The position numbers and the translations under genes are program-made. The notes under the pieces are model-generated. The model did no database searches. It saw nothing but the letters and a program-made list of their open reading frames with translations, and was not told where the DNA came from. Of a DNA stretch of 62,699 nucleotides, positions 9,332 to 18,864 are shown in pieces (position 1 is the stretch's first letter; every line of letters begins with the position of its first letter). The stretch comes from Bacillus sp. AFS098217 (lineage in GTDB: Bacteria; Bacillota; Bacilli; Bacillales; Bacillaceae_G), in the NCBI RefSeq assembly GCF_002551815.1, contig NZ_NVPR01000163.1, positions 1-62,699 on the forward strand. The letters run 5' to 3'.

Positions 9332-9761
9332 ATTAAATGAAATGGGACTCACACTACCAGCTATTCGTCCAGCGGTAGGCAATTATGTAAGTTGTGTAAG
9401 GGTCGGAAACTTATTGTTTACTGCTGGACAAGGTGTTGACCAGTACCATGGAAAACTAGGTAAAGATGTATCAGTAGAAGATGGATACAAGGCAGCAAGG
9501 CAGTCTATGTTGAACTTATTAAGTGTTGTAAAGCATGAACTCGGTGATTTAAATAAGGTGAAACGAGTTGTAAAATTGCTTGGTTTTGTGAATAGTGCAG
9601 AAGATTTTATCGACCAACCGAAAGTAATGAACGGTGCATCTGATTTATTAGTCAATGTTTTTGGGGAAAAGGGAAAGCATGCTCGTTCCGCTGTTGGAAT
9701 GGCTCAACTACCGAATAATACAACAATTGAAATCGAGATGGTTTTAGAAATTGTGGAGTAG
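9303..9761 (+). CDS. nbaF: RidA-family 2-aminomuconate deaminase
   Basis: 152-aa RidA/YjgF/UK114-fold protein, slightly longer than housekeeping RidA (about 125 aa). Family-like segments include GNLLFTAGQG near 35-45 and the C-terminal IEIEMVLEIVE. In this pathway such a protein hydrolyses 2-aminomuconate to 4-oxalocrotonate plus ammonia. AGAGGTG precedes ATG 9303 within the end of the ACMSD gene. Assignment to this step relies on the neighbours; RidA proteins alone also hydrolyse reactive enamines. Confidence 0.85.
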   Translation: MQKVQTPESKLNEMGLTLPAIRPAVGNYVSCVRVGNLLFTAGQGVDQYHGKLGKDVSVEDGYKAARQSMLNLLSVVKHELGDLNKVKRVVKLLGFVNSAEDFIDQPKVMNGASDLLVNVFGEKGKHARSAVGMAQLPNNTTIEIEMVLEIVE

Positions 9762-9773
9762 GAGGTAAGGAAT

Positions 9774-11243
9774 ATGAATAAAGAACTATTAGCTGAAAAA
9801 ATGAAAGTAAAAGATGCGAAGTTATTTATTGATGGTCAATACGTCGATGCGATGTCCGGTGAAACATTCGATACATTTAATCCATCGACAAATATGAAAC
9901 TTGCCTCTGTTGCACAAGCAAATGAAGAGGACACGAAACGAGCGATAGACGTGGCAGAGCGTACATTTACAAGTGGTGTTTGGAGCAAAATGCCTGTGGA
10001 AGAGAGATCAGAAATTTTATGCAAAATGTCTGATCTAATTATAGAAAAAGTAGATGAATTAGCATATATAGAGACACTTGATGTCGGAAAGCCAATTAAA
10101 GAGAGCCGGGGTTTTGATATTCCACGATCCGCTCATAACTTTCGTTTTTTTGCTGAGATGGCAAAGTATATGGTGCATGAACATTATGATAAACATAATT
10201 TTATGTCATATGCAAAATATGCACCTGCAGGAGTAACGAGTCTAATTATTCCTTGGAATTTACCATTTATGCAGATGACATGGAAGGCTTCAGCTGCATT
10301 AGCATCTGGAAATACTGTGGTTGTGAAACCAGCATCATATACACCTCTGAGTGCAGTCATGCTCGGTGAAATTGCGAATGAGGCCGGGCTACCTCCAGGC
10401 GTACTTAATATTATTACAGGGCCAGGAGGTACGGTAGGGAAAAAAATGACGACACATCCTGCTGTAAGACGTATTTCATTCGTAGGAGAAAGTAATACAG
10501 GGAAAACAATTATGCGGAATGCCTCAGAAAACTTAATACCAGTTTCGTTAGAATTAGGTGGGAAATCAGCGAATATTGTATTTGAAGATGCTGACTTAGA
10601 TGAAGCGGTACAAGGGTCAATTGAAGCAATTTATCGGAATCAAGGAGAAATTTGTTTAGCTGGTTCAAGATTACTTGTACAGGAAAGCGTATATGAGCAG
10701 TTTCTAGAGAAATTTGTAACAGCAGTGAAAAAGATAAAAGTGGGAGATCCTCTTGATGAAGATACAGATATGGGAGCACTTGTTTCAAAGTCACATCTAG
10801 AAACAGTTGAACAGTACGTGGAAATAGGTCTTTCAGAAGGCGCAAAATTAGCTCACGGTGGAAAAAGAATCGAGAGTTTAGCACAAGGGAACTTTTATGA
10901 ACCTACTGTATTATATGATGTTGATAATCGTATGCGTGTAGCTCAAGAAGAGATTTTTGGTCCCGTTTTAGTTGTTATACCATTTAGAACAGAAGAAGAT
11001 GCAATTCGTATCGCAAATGATTCTATTTATGGTCTAGCGGGAGTTGTTTGGACAAATGATCTTAGAAGAGCACAGCGAGTTGTTTCGCAAATTGATTCGG
11101 GATTACTATGGATTAATTGTTGGTATGTGCGAGATTTGCGTACCCCATTTGGTGGTTCTAAGGCAAGTGGTATTGGCCGAGAAGGTGGACGTCACAGCTT
11201 TGAATTTTATACAGAAGCAAAGACAGTTACGATGAAATTATAA
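9774..11243 (+). CDS. nbaE: 2-aminomuconate 6-semialdehyde dehydrogenase
   Basis: 489-aa NAD-dependent aldehyde dehydrogenase, full length. Substrate-channel and cofactor motifs IIPWNLPFMQMTWK (about 158-172), general-base glutamate in LELGGKSANIVF (about 260) and catalytic cysteine in NQGEICLAGSR (about 294). Oxidises 2-aminomuconate semialdehyde to 2-aminomuconate, or 2-hydroxymuconate semialdehyde in related pathways. Starts 12 bases after the RidA stop with AGGAGG. Confidence 0.9.
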   Translation: MNKELLAEKMKVKDAKLFIDGQYVDAMSGETFDTFNPSTNMKLASVAQANEEDTKRAIDVAERTFTSGVWSKMPVEERSEILCKMSDLIIEKVDELAYIETLDVGKPIKESRGFDIPRSAHNFRFFAEMAKYMVHEHYDKHNFMSYAKYAPAGVTSLIIPWNLPFMQMTWKASAALASGNTVVVKPASYTPLSAVMLGEIANEAGLPPGVLNIITGPGGTVGKKMTTHPAVRRISFVGESNTGKTIMRNASENLIPVSLELGGKSANIVFEDADLDEAVQGSIEAIYRNQGEICLAGSRLLVQESVYEQFLEKFVTAVKKIKVGDPLDEDTDMGALVSKSHLETVEQYVEIGLSEGAKLAHGGKRIESLAQGNFYEPTVLYDVDNRMRVAQEEIFGPVLVVIPFRTEEDAIRIANDSIYGLAGVVWTNDLRRAQRVVSQIDSGLLWINCWYVRDLRTPFGGSKASGIGREGGRHSFEFYTEAKTVTMKL

Positions 11244-11254
11244 AGTGAAACTTC

Positions 11255-11282
11255 CATCAGTGGAATGGTATTTCCACTGATG
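11255..11282 (+). other. intergenic hairpin between dehydrogenase and hydratase genes
   Basis: CATCAGTGGAA pairs perfectly with TTCCACTGATG. No T run follows, so it may stabilise or segment the long catabolic mRNA rather than end it. Confidence 0.6.
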
Positions 11283-11319
11283 TGTTATAAATATAAATTT
11301 AAAAAATGAGGTGAAATAA

Positions 11320-12099
11320 ATGCAAGTGTTAATAAAGGAATTAGCAGATGAACTTATGCAGGCAGAACAAACGTGTAGGCCAATTTCGCCCTTTACGGAA
11401 AGGTATCCAAATCTATCAGTTTCAGATTCATATAACATTCAGCTTGAAGTAGTGGGAAGAAAGTTAAGACAAGGCCGTACAGTGATTGGGAAGAAAGTTG
11501 GACTTACGAGTAGTGCAATGCAGCAAATGCTTGGGGTAGATGAACCAGATTACGGACATTTATTAGATGATATGAAGGTAGAAAGTGAAAGTATAATTTC
11601 GGTAGATTCGTTTGTATCTCCAAAAGTTGAAGCGGAAATTGGATTTGTTTTAGCTGAAGATTTGAGTGGACCTAATATTACATATGTAGATGTGCTAATG
11701 GCGACGAAATATATTGTACCTACACTTGAAATTATTGATAGTCGTATTGCAGATTGGAAGATTAAGCTTGCCGATACAGTAGCGGATAATGGCTCTTCTG
11801 CAAAAGTAGTTGTTGGTGACAAGTTTTCTAATGTATCTGAAGTAGATTTGCGTACAGCTGGAATGTCGCTGTATAAAAATAATAAATTATTTGCTACAGG
11901 TGCAGGGGCAGCTGCATTAGGACACCCTGCACAAGCTATTGCTTGGTTAGGTAATAAACTGAGTGAATTTAATATTTCATTGAAAGCTGGGGAATTAATT
12001 TTACCGGGTGCATTATCGGGTGCTGTTTCAGTTCAATGTAATGATGTCATTCAAGCTGACTTTGGCTCTCTTGGTTCGGTGTCTATTAAATTCGTATAG
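11320..12099 (+). CDS. nbaG: 2-oxopent-4-enoate hydratase
   Basis: 259-aa member of the hydratase/decarboxylase (MhpD/XylJ/XylI) family. It hydrates 2-hydroxypenta-2,4-dienoate to 4-hydroxy-2-oxovalerate. Characteristic stretches: KVGLTSSAMQQMLGVDEPDYG, EAEIGFVLAEDL and DNGSSAKVVVG. It is paralogous to the decarboxylase at 14044; the hydratase role goes to this one because it precedes the dehydrogenase-aldolase pair, as in meta-cleavage operons. The two roles could be swapped. Confidence 0.82.
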   Translation: MQVLIKELADELMQAEQTCRPISPFTERYPNLSVSDSYNIQLEVVGRKLRQGRTVIGKKVGLTSSAMQQMLGVDEPDYGHLLDDMKVESESIISVDSFVSPKVEAEIGFVLAEDLSGPNITYVDVLMATKYIVPTLEIIDSRIADWKIKLADTVADNGSSAKVVVGDKFSNVSEVDLRTAGMSLYKNNKLFATGAGAAALGHPAQAIAWLGNKLSEFNISLKAGELILPGALSGAVSVQCNDVIQADFGSLGSVSIKFV

Positions 12100-12129
12100 T
12101 TTTATGGTTGTGAAAAGGAGGGAATATAT

Positions 12130-13029
12130 GTGGGGAAAGTGAAGGCGGTTATTATAGGTTCTGGAAATATCGGTACGGATTTAATGTATAAATTAAGAAA
12201 AAGTGAAGTAATTGAAATGACTGCCATGATAGGAATAGATTCTGAATCAGACGGATTAAAGCGAGCAAAGGAAGAAGGATATGAGATTTTTGATAATGGT
12301 ATACAAGCAATTATTGAGAATCCTAGCATAGCAGATATTGTATTTGATGCAACTTCAGCCAAAGCTCATATTCGTCATGCGGAAGTCTTAAGAAAATTAG
12401 GGAAGCTAGTGATTGACTTGACCCCAGCCGCATGTGGCCCATTTGTTTGCCCAGCTATACAAGATAGTACTCATGTAGAAATGCGAAACGTCAATATGAT
12501 TACATGTGGAGGGCAGGCAACAATACCAATTGTTCATGCAATCAATGAAGTAGCGGACGTTACGTATGCAGAGATAGTTGCTACAATTTCTAGTTTAAGT
12601 GCAGGCCCAGGTACGCGGGCAAATATTGATGAGTTTACGATTACAACAAGGCGTGGGATTGAAGAGGTTGGAGGAGCAGATTGTGGGAAAGCACTTATTA
12701 TATTAAATCCTGCAGATCCGCCCATTTTAATGAGGGATACAGTATATTGCGAAGTTAAGCATATGGATGAATTCTCCATTAAGCAAGCAATTTATAAGAT
12801 GGTTGAAGTAGTTAGGTCGTATGTTCCGGGGTATTCTTTAAAACAAGAGCCAATGTTTGATGGGAACCGTGTGACTGTATTTTTAGAGATAGAAGGAGCC
12901 GGGGATTACTTTCCGCCGTATGCTGGTAATTTAGATATTATGACAGCAGCGGCATTAAAAGTCAGTGAAGGCTTTGCATCCCGAATTATTGCAGAGCAGA
13001 AGCGAGGTGTGATGAATGAAACGAAATAG
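12130..13029 (+). CDS. nbaJ: acetaldehyde dehydrogenase (acetylating)
   Basis: 299-aa MhpF/DmpF-type enzyme converting acetaldehyde, NAD and CoA to acetyl-CoA. Rossmann motif GSGNIGTDL near the N-terminus and catalytic-cysteine region [12 protein letters not shown] (about 100). GTG 12130 follows AAGGAGGG with 7-base spacing. Overlaps the aldolase gene by 14 bases, consistent with the aldolase-dehydrogenase complex that channels acetaldehyde. Confidence 0.93.
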   Translation: MGKVKAVIIGSGNIGTDLMYKLRKSEVIEMTAMIGIDSESDGLKRAKEEGYEIFDNGIQAIIENPSIADIVFDATSAKAHIRHAEVLRKLGKLVIDLTPAACGPFVCPAIQDSTHVEMRNVNMITCGGQATIPIVHAINEVADVTYAEIVATISSLSAGPGTRANIDEFTITTRRGIEEVGGADCGKALIILNPADPPILMRDTVYCEVKHMDEFSIKQAIYKMVEVVRSYVPGYSLKQEPMFDGNRVTVFLEIEGAGDYFPPYAGNLDIMTAAALKVSEGFASRIIAEQKRGVMNETK

Positions 13030-14041
13030 TGATATGCCAATTAAAATAACGGAAGTTTGTTTGCGTGATGGAAGTCATGTAATGGGGCATCAATTTACAG
13101 AGGAACAAGTTAGGTCTGTAACTAGGTCGTTAGATGAGGCTGGTATGCATCATATTGAAGTAAGTCATGGAGATGGATTAGGTGGCTCTACTCTGCAATA
13201 TGGAAAGTCATTGGTAGATGAAATGAAACTCATTGAAGCGGCAGTTGAAGAATGTAAACAGTCCAAGGTAGCTGTTTTACTTATTCCTGGTATTGGTACA
13301 ATCCACGAATTAAAACAAGCACGAAGTATTGGAGCAAATCTTGTTCGTGTAGCAACTCATGTAACAGAAGCGAATGTTTCGGCGCAGCATATTCATTTTG
13401 CACGGGAATTAGGTATGGAAGTGTGTGGATTTTTAATGATGGCACATTCTGCACCAATTGAGAAATTAGTAGAACAAGCAAAACTTATGGAGAGCTATGG
13501 AGCACAAGCTGTATATGTGACAGACTCAGCAGGAGCTCTATTACCACACGAAGTACGCGAGCGAATTCAGGCATTACGTCAATCTCTAAATATTGAAATC
13601 GGGTTTCATGGTCACAATAACCTTTCTGTTGCAGTAGCGAATACGATTACTGCAATTGAAGAAGGAGCAACCCGTATTGATGGAAGTGTCCGTTGTTTAG
13701 GAGCAGGAGCTGGGAATGCGCAAACAGAGGTACTACTAGCTGTATTGGATCGGATGGGATATAAGCTAGATATAGATTTGTATAAAATGATGGATTTGGC
13801 AGAGGATATTGTTGCTCCTCTGTTACCAGGGCCGCAAGAAATCCAAAAAGGTAGCCTTGTAATGGGATACGCGGGTGTCTATTCAAGCTTTTTACTACAT
13901 GCTGAGAGAGCAGCTCATAGATTTGGCGTAGATGCTCGTGATATTTTAATAGAACTTGGAAGAAGAAAGGTAGTTGGCGGTCAAGAGGACATGATTTTAG
14001 ATGTTACAGCCGAATTAGCAAAAATAAAAGCGGGGGTGTAA
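13016..14041 (+). CDS. nbaI: 4-hydroxy-2-oxovalerate aldolase
   Basis: 341-aa DmpG/MhpE-type aldolase (HMGL-like TIM barrel plus DmpG communication domain). It cleaves 4-hydroxy-2-oxovalerate to pyruvate and acetaldehyde. Active-site segments: [13 protein letters not shown] (8-25), [10 protein letters not shown], and the metal-binding HGHNN. The start lies inside the dehydrogenase gene. Confidence 0.93.
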   Translation: MKRNSDMPIKITEVCLRDGSHVMGHQFTEEQVRSVTRSLDEAGMHHIEVSHGDGLGGSTLQYGKSLVDEMKLIEAAVEECKQSKVAVLLIPGIGTIHELKQARSIGANLVRVATHVTEANVSAQHIHFARELGMEVCGFLMMAHSAPIEKLVEQAKLMESYGAQAVYVTDSAGALLPHEVRERIQALRQSLNIEIGFHGHNNLSVAVANTITAIEEGATRIDGSVRCLGAGAGNAQTEVLLAVLDRMGYKLDIDLYKMMDLAEDIVAPLLPGPQEIQKGSLVMGYAGVYSSFLLHAERAAHRFGVDARDILIELGRRKVVGGQEDMILDVTAELAKIKAGV

Positions 14042-14043
14042 AA

Positions 14044-14832
14044 ATGGCTTTAGTTAAAGGAGTGGATTCAGAGATTATTGAATATTTACTTCAAGCTGAG
14101 AGGGAACGAAAAGAAGTGGTAAAAGTAACGGATCAGCATCCTGATTTAACGGTAGAAGATGCTTACATATTGCAAAAGCAATTAGTTGAACAGAAGATAA
14201 AAGAAGGATCTAAACGAGTTGGTGTAAAGCTTGGATTAACGAGTAAGGCGAAGCAACAAATGATGGGAATTGATGAAGCAATTTACGGTTATTTATTACA
14301 TGATATGTTAGCATTTGAATGGGAACCAGTAAAGTATGAAACAATGATTCATCCAAAAGTAGAACCAGAGATTGCCTTTTTAATGGGAGAGGATTTGCAA
14401 GGTACAAACGTTACAGCGAATGATGTGTTAAAGGCGACAAAATATGTTACGCCAGCTTTGGAAATTATTGATAGTCGTTATTTGGATTTTAAATTTACAT
14501 TGCCTGATGTAATCGCAGATAATTGTTCATCCTCAAAATTTCTATTAGGAAGTAAATGGGTGAATGCGGAAGAAATAGATTTAGCTAGTACCGGGATGGT
14601 CATGTCGAAAAACGGTAAAATGGCTACAACTGGAACGGGGTCAGCTGTACTTGGGCATCCGGCAACGGCAATTGCTTGGGCGGTAAATAAGCTTGGTTTA
14701 CAGAATGAAGGGCTTAAAAAAGGTGATATTGTGTTAAGCGGGGCACTATCTGAAGCGATTGCTTTCAAAACTGGTGACGCTATTATTGCGCAGTTTGACG
14801 GTTTGGGTAGTGTATCGATGTTTTGTGAATAA
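14044..14832 (+). CDS. nbaG: 4-oxalocrotonate decarboxylase
   Basis: 262-aa paralogue of the hydratase at 11320, sharing VGVKLGLTSKAKQQMMGIDE, EIIDSRY and the GALSEAI region. In 2-aminomuconate pathways it removes CO2 from 4-oxalocrotonate to give 2-hydroxypenta-2,4-dienoate. Begins 2 bases after the aldolase stop. The gene symbol is assigned by role and is less certain than the family. Confidence 0.82.
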   Translation: MALVKGVDSEIIEYLLQAERERKEVVKVTDQHPDLTVEDAYILQKQLVEQKIKEGSKRVGVKLGLTSKAKQQMMGIDEAIYGYLLHDMLAFEWEPVKYETMIHPKVEPEIAFLMGEDLQGTNVTANDVLKATKYVTPALEIIDSRYLDFKFTLPDVIADNCSSSKFLLGSKWVNAEEIDLASTGMVMSKNGKMATTGTGSAVLGHPATAIAWAVNKLGLQNEGLKKGDIVLSGALSEAIAFKTGDAIIAQFDGLGSVSMFCE

Positions 14833-14853
14833 AGGGTAAAGCGAGAGATGGGT

Positions 14854-15048
14854 ATGCCAATTGTACAAATTCAAGTTATTGAGGGCAGAAAACAGGAGCA
14901 GATTCAAAATCTCATTTCGAATGTTACGGATGCAGTCGCAAAAAGTTTGGATGTGGAGACTGAACGTGTACGTGTACTAGTAAATGAGATTCCGGGTTCA
15001 CATTGGGGTGTTGGAGGAAAGACAAAAGGTAGTGTGGAAGAAAAATAA
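14854..15048 (+). CDS. 4-oxalocrotonate tautomerase
   Basis: 64 aa from ATG 14854, chosen because the mature protein must start with the catalytic proline (MPIVQIQVIEG); an ATG two codons earlier would bury it. Interconverts the enol and keto forms of 4-oxalocrotonate before decarboxylation. Family residues include the RVRVLVNEIP segment with the conserved arginine. Last gene of the cluster; a strong hairpin follows. Confidence 0.92.
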   Translation: MPIVQIQVIEGRKQEQIQNLISNVTDAVAKSLDVETERVRVLVNEIPGSHWGVGGKTKGSVEEK

Positions 15049-15058
15049 TATTGTTGGG

Positions 15059-15095
15059 AATAAGCGATTCTTATTAGGAATAAGAATCGCTTATT
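15059..15095 (+). terminator. terminator of the anthranilate/3-hydroxyanthranilate cluster
   Basis: A perfect 17-bp stem (AATAAGCGATTCTTATT and its complement) with a 3-base loop marks the end of the catabolic operon. Confidence 0.85.
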
Positions 15096-15167
15096 TGTTT
15101 GAAAAATCAGAAATAACGTGTTAATATTTTTCTTTGTTTAAAGAGGATAAGGGAAAGAGGGGACAAT

Positions 15168-15944
15168 ATGTATAAGATTGTATTTTTTGATATTGATGGT
15201 ACGTTATTGAGTGAAATTGACAGAAGTATCCTTGCGAGTACAAAAGAAGCGATTGGGAAATTGATTGAAAAAGGAATTATAGTAGTAGTGACAACAGGGA
15301 GACCTTACAATTTATGTGTAGAATTTAAAGAGATGGGCATAGATACGTTTATTTCTGCGAATGGTGCTCATATAAAGTTTAATGATACAGTTATACATAA
15401 ATCAGTGCTTTCGAGAGAAATAGTTCGTGATATCACAACTTTTGCTGAGTTAAATGGTCATGGTGTTTCTTATTTTACAGAGGAATTTGCAATGAATGGT
15501 ATGGCTTCTAATGATGAACGGGTAATGAAAGCATTAAAAGAGACTTTAAATCTGCAACAATATCCTGAAAGAATGCAATCACTTTCAGAAGAAGTTTATT
15601 GCGTGTGTTTGTATGCAGATGAAACAGAAGCTCAAAAATTTCTAGAAAGATTTCCAACACTCAAATTCGAACGTTTTCACGGTTACGTTACGAATGTACT
15701 TGAAGATACTGAAGTGTCTAAGTTAACGGCTATTAAAAAGGTGTTGGATTATCTCAATATTTGTAGATCGGAAGCGATCGCTTTTGGGGATGGTGGAAAT
15801 GATATTGATATGTTGGAGTATGTAGGTTTAGGAATTGCCATGGGGAATGGTGGGGAAAGGCTAAAGCAAAAGGCGGACTTCGTTACAAAAAAGGCAAGCG
15901 AAGGCGGAATAGACTACGCATTAACGAAATTTGGTATCATTTAA
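15168..15944 (+). CDS. HAD-superfamily Cof-type phosphatase
   Basis: 258 aa with all HAD motifs: FFDIDGTLL (nucleophile Asp in the first 10 residues), TTGRPYN (motif II), lysine in KLTAIKKVL, and FGDGGNDIDML (motif IV). The cap insert in the middle is of the Cof/YidA type. Acts on small phosphorylated metabolites; substrate unknown. Its own upstream region after the cluster terminator suggests a separate unit. Confidence 0.88.
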   Translation: MYKIVFFDIDGTLLSEIDRSILASTKEAIGKLIEKGIIVVVTTGRPYNLCVEFKEMGIDTFISANGAHIKFNDTVIHKSVLSREIVRDITTFAELNGHGVSYFTEEFAMNGMASNDERVMKALKETLNLQQYPERMQSLSEEVYCVCLYADETEAQKFLERFPTLKFERFHGYVTNVLEDTEVSKLTAIKKVLDYLNICRSEAIAFGDGGNDIDMLEYVGLGIAMGNGGERLKQKADFVTKKASEGGIDYALTKFGII

Positions 15945-15998
15945 AGGACAATCACCAGTTAAGTAATTTTAATTAAGGAATTCTTCGTGTTCTTATTG

Positions 15999-16039
15999 AT
16001 TTCTTTATTCGAATGAAAAAATCATTCGAATAAAGAAAT
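15999..16039. terminator. bidirectional terminator between convergent genes
   Basis: An 18-bp perfect stem with a 5-base A loop; both arms are T-rich at the 3' side. It lies between the HAD gene and the convergent DinB gene and overlaps the last codons of the latter. Confidence 0.85.
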
Positions 16040-16483
16040 TTTGGGGTCCTTAACATGTTCAACTAATAAAATATGAATTTGTCCACGATGATGATAAATG
16101 TGGGAAACAATTTCAAGTAGCCACTCGAATCGAGAATAAGAAACACCCCAATATGCGGTCATAACTTCAGCTAGTTCATTATTTGAATAAGATAAGAACG
16201 TTTTAGAAAGAAGTGCATATCCTTGGAGTAGCATTTCTTTCATTTGAGGAATTGTTTTTGATGTTTGTTCTAAATAAAAGGTATTTAACTCTTCTTGTGT
16301 AGCGCCATTTAAAATAAGTAAATCAGCATGACAAATCAGTGAGAGATGAGTACACATTTCAAATAGCGATCTTTTGTTTTGCAGTCGTTTAATTTGTAAA
16401 TCTTTTTCGTCGAATTGATTAAGTATTTTTATAAATGTATCAATGGCAACTTTAAGTTGATGCAGCGCAGCTTGAACAAACAT
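16022..16483 (-). CDS. DinB-like metal-binding protein
   Basis: About 153 aa from ATG 16483, chosen for the GAGGAG seven bases upstream. Four-helix DinB/YfiT-type protein: histidines at LSLICHAD and at the C-terminal IVSHIYHHRGQIHILL fit the three-His metal site. Members include thiol transferases (BstA/BshB-type); the substrate here is unknown. Confidence 0.75.
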   Translation of the reverse strand: MFVQAALHQLKVAIDTFIKILNQFDEKDLQIKRLQNKRSLFEMCTHLSLICHADLLILNGATQEELNTFYLEQTSKTIPQMKEMLLQGYALLSKTFLSYSNNELAEVMTAYWGVSYSRFEWLLEIVSHIYHHRGQIHILLVEHVKDPKISLFE

Positions 16484-16655
16484 TGTAATTCTCCTCATTT
16501 TCATATATAATAGTGTCTTAAGAGTATTATATCATACTCAAAATTCCGAAAATTCTAGTAGTTTGACTAAAAAAATGAAAAATATTATATTGTAAAAGGT
16601 CATATTAAACGAGAAATAGAATGGAAAGCAATTATTGAGTTAGGAGTTTAGATCG

Positions 16656-17834
16656 ATGAGTTCGATATATGGAAGAGATACAATTGTTGAAGTGAATTTA
16701 GATGATGTAAAACATAATGTGAGAGAATTTAAAAAACGTGTGAATGATGAAAATATTAAAATGATGGCAGCTGTCAAAGCAAATGGGTATGGTCATGGAT
16801 CAGTTGAAGTGGCAAAAGCGGCAATTGAGGCAGGAATTCATCAACTTGCTGTAGCATTTGTAGATGAAGGAATTGAACTGCGCGAGGCAGGAGTGACTGT
16901 ACCGATTTTAGTTTTAGGCTATACGCCAGTGGATGCTGTTAAAGATGCGATTGAACATGATATTATGACAACGGTATATAGAATAGATGATTTAAAAGGT
17001 ATCAACGAAATTGCCAATCAGCTTGAAAAGAGAGCTCGTATTCAGGTGAAAATCGATACAGGAATGAGCCGGATTGGTCTACAAGAAGAGGAAGTCTTGC
17101 CGTTTTTAGAGGAACTAAAAAACATGAAATATATAGAAGTAGAAGGTATGTTTACACATTACTCTACAGCTGATGAAGTTGATAAAACGTATACAAATAT
17201 GCAAATGAGTTTATTTGAGAAAGCTGTAAATACAGCAAAAGAACTAGGAATTCATCTCCCGTATATCCACAGTTCAAATAGTGCGGGATCAATGGAGCTT
17301 GGTAATACGTTTCAAAATATGGTTCGTGTTGGAATTGGGATTTATGGTATGTACCCTTCAAAAGAGGTAGATCATACAGCTGTGTCTTTAAAGCCCGCAT
17401 TATCATTAAAGTCGAAAGTAGCTCATATTAAGCATGCGAAAAAAAATCGTGGTGTAAGTTATGGGAATACGTATGTGACAACGGGTGAGGAATGGATTGC
17501 GACTGTACCAATTGGATATGCGGATGGTTACAATCGTCAATTATCTAATAAAGGATCTGCACTAATTAATGGAATTCGTGTGCCGGTTCTTGGCCGTGTT
17601 TGTATGGATCAATTAATGCTGGATGTTACAAAGGCAATGCCTGTACATGTAGGAGATGAAGTAGTTTTCTACGGGAAACAAGGTAAGGAAGAAATTTCTG
17701 TAGAGGAAATTGCAGATTTACTAGGAACAATTAACTATGAAGTGACTTGTATGTTAGACCGAAGAATTCCACGTGTTTATAAAGAAAATGGTGAAATAAC
17801 TACCGTGGTGAATATATTAAGAAAAAATAAATGA
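16656..17834 (+). CDS. alr: alanine racemase
   Basis: 392-aa PLP enzyme that interconverts L- and D-alanine for cell-wall peptides. PLP lysine at about Lys41 in AAVKANGYGHG, catalytic tyrosine in GVSYGNTY, and GYADGYNR in the C-terminal barrel. B. cereus-group genomes carry two alanine racemases; which this is cannot be told from one copy, though there is no acpS or toxin-antitoxin neighbour as at the main locus. TAGGAG precedes ATG 16656. Confidence 0.95.
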   Translation: MSSIYGRDTIVEVNLDDVKHNVREFKKRVNDENIKMMAAVKANGYGHGSVEVAKAAIEAGIHQLAVAFVDEGIELREAGVTVPILVLGYTPVDAVKDAIEHDIMTTVYRIDDLKGINEIANQLEKRARIQVKIDTGMSRIGLQEEEVLPFLEELKNMKYIEVEGMFTHYSTADEVDKTYTNMQMSLFEKAVNTAKELGIHLPYIHSSNSAGSMELGNTFQNMVRVGIGIYGMYPSKEVDHTAVSLKPALSLKSKVAHIKHAKKNRGVSYGNTYVTTGEEWIATVPIGYADGYNRQLSNKGSALINGIRVPVLGRVCMDQLMLDVTKAMPVHVGDEVVFYGKQGKEEISVEEIADLLGTINYEVTCMLDRRIPRVYKENGEITTVVNILRKNK

Positions 17835-17838
17835 GGAA

Positions 17839-17873
17839 AAGGCTGAATCATATTGTTATGATTCGGCCTTTTT
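17839..17873 (+). terminator. terminator of alr
   Basis: A 14-bp stem (AAGGCTGAATCATA with TATGATTCGGCCTT, one G-U pair) followed by a T run. Confidence 0.9.
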
Positions 17874-17878
17874 ACGTA

Positions 17879-18598
17879 TTAGTTCACTTTATGACATATA
17901 AAGATCATTCTATTTACACCATGAGATTGGATGTTTTTAAAACCGGCAGATTGCAGAGAAGAGATAATGTCTTCTTTTGGATAACAAGCTTCTGTGAAAG
18001 AGAAATCGCTTCTCCTCCAAATATCTTCTCTATCATATTTAAAAAGTATAAAATCCATTCTCCCTATTTTTTGTATATGATCATAACTGGGATTTACTGT
18101 ACATATATAATTAGGTTCTACAATATGAAAGGGATTTTTCCAGCCGTCAATAAATGCATTTTCCATATTGACATCAAATGCGAAGATACCATTGTTTTCT
18201 AGTATAGAGTAAACGTTACAGAATACATTTGTCAGTTCTTCTAAATTCATAATATGATTTAAGCTATCTCCAACAGATAGGACGTAATTAAATTTTTCTT
18301 CAGTACTAAAAAAACGAGCATCGTCTACGATGAAAGATGCTTCGGGTACATTTTCGCGTGCGTGTTGAATCATTTTGGATGATCCATCTATTCCTGTTAC
18401 AGTGAACCCTTTATCAACTAGTTTTCTTGTAAGATGACCAGTACCACAGCAAAGATCTAACACATGAGCATTTTGTGGTGCGTTGTGCAAAAGTAGTTTT
18501 TCATACGCAGGGTAGGCTTGCTCAGCAAAGTGTCCCCAATGCTTATTATAAATAGATGCGAAAATATCATAATCAGAATAAATGACTTTGTTTGGCAT
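17879..18598 (-). CDS. class I SAM-dependent methyltransferase
   Basis: 239 aa with the SAM-binding motif VLDLCCGTGHLTRKL (about 42-56), acidic motif VTGIDGSS and VLSVGDSLNHI. ATG follows CAAGGAGG. Small-molecule methyltransferase of unknown substrate. Convergent with alr. Confidence 0.88.
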   Translation of the reverse strand: MPNKVIYSDYDIFASIYNKHWGHFAEQAYPAYEKLLLHNAPQNAHVLDLCCGTGHLTRKLVDKGFTVTGIDGSSKMIQHARENVPEASFIVDDARFFSTEEKFNYVLSVGDSLNHIMNLEELTNVFCNVYSILENNGIFAFDVNMENAFIDGWKNPFHIVEPNYICTVNPSYDHIQKIGRMDFILFKYDREDIWRRSDFSFTEACYPKEDIISSLQSAGFKNIQSHGVNRMIFICHKVN

Positions 18599-18624
18599 AT
18601 GTATCCTCCTTGTATTCCGCCAAA

Positions 18625-18800
18625 TTATAATTGTTCATAAAGTTTTAGAGCATTGCGGTTTTTTGTTTCAACTTCTAATCCAATCTTTGTAGGTCATTCA
18701 GCGACTAGTGTATATACGATATATTCTAGGATGTTTCTTCTGTATCCTTTTTCTGGATAAAAAGGATGCACAGCGAAGCCAGATAGGGGTAGTGTAATTC
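18625..18800 (-). pseudogene. decayed GNAT acetyltransferase fragment
   Basis: Read on the minus strand in one frame, this gives ...SGFAVHPFYPEKGYRRN..., a TGA stop, then ...IGLEVETKNRNALKLYEQL, a typical GNAT motif A/B region (acetyl-CoA loop and AL.LYE..GF tail). It has an internal stop, no start codon and no N-terminal half. Confidence 0.75.
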
Positions 18801-18864
18801 TTACCGACTGCTTATCATTTTAACCGAGAAGCCCCCCTCCTCTAAACCAAGTGAAGGTGGGGGT

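Noticed and set aside
17831-18202. 123-codon plus-strand frame opposite the methyltransferase
   Set aside because: Fully antisense to a clear methyltransferase gene and includes the alr terminator.
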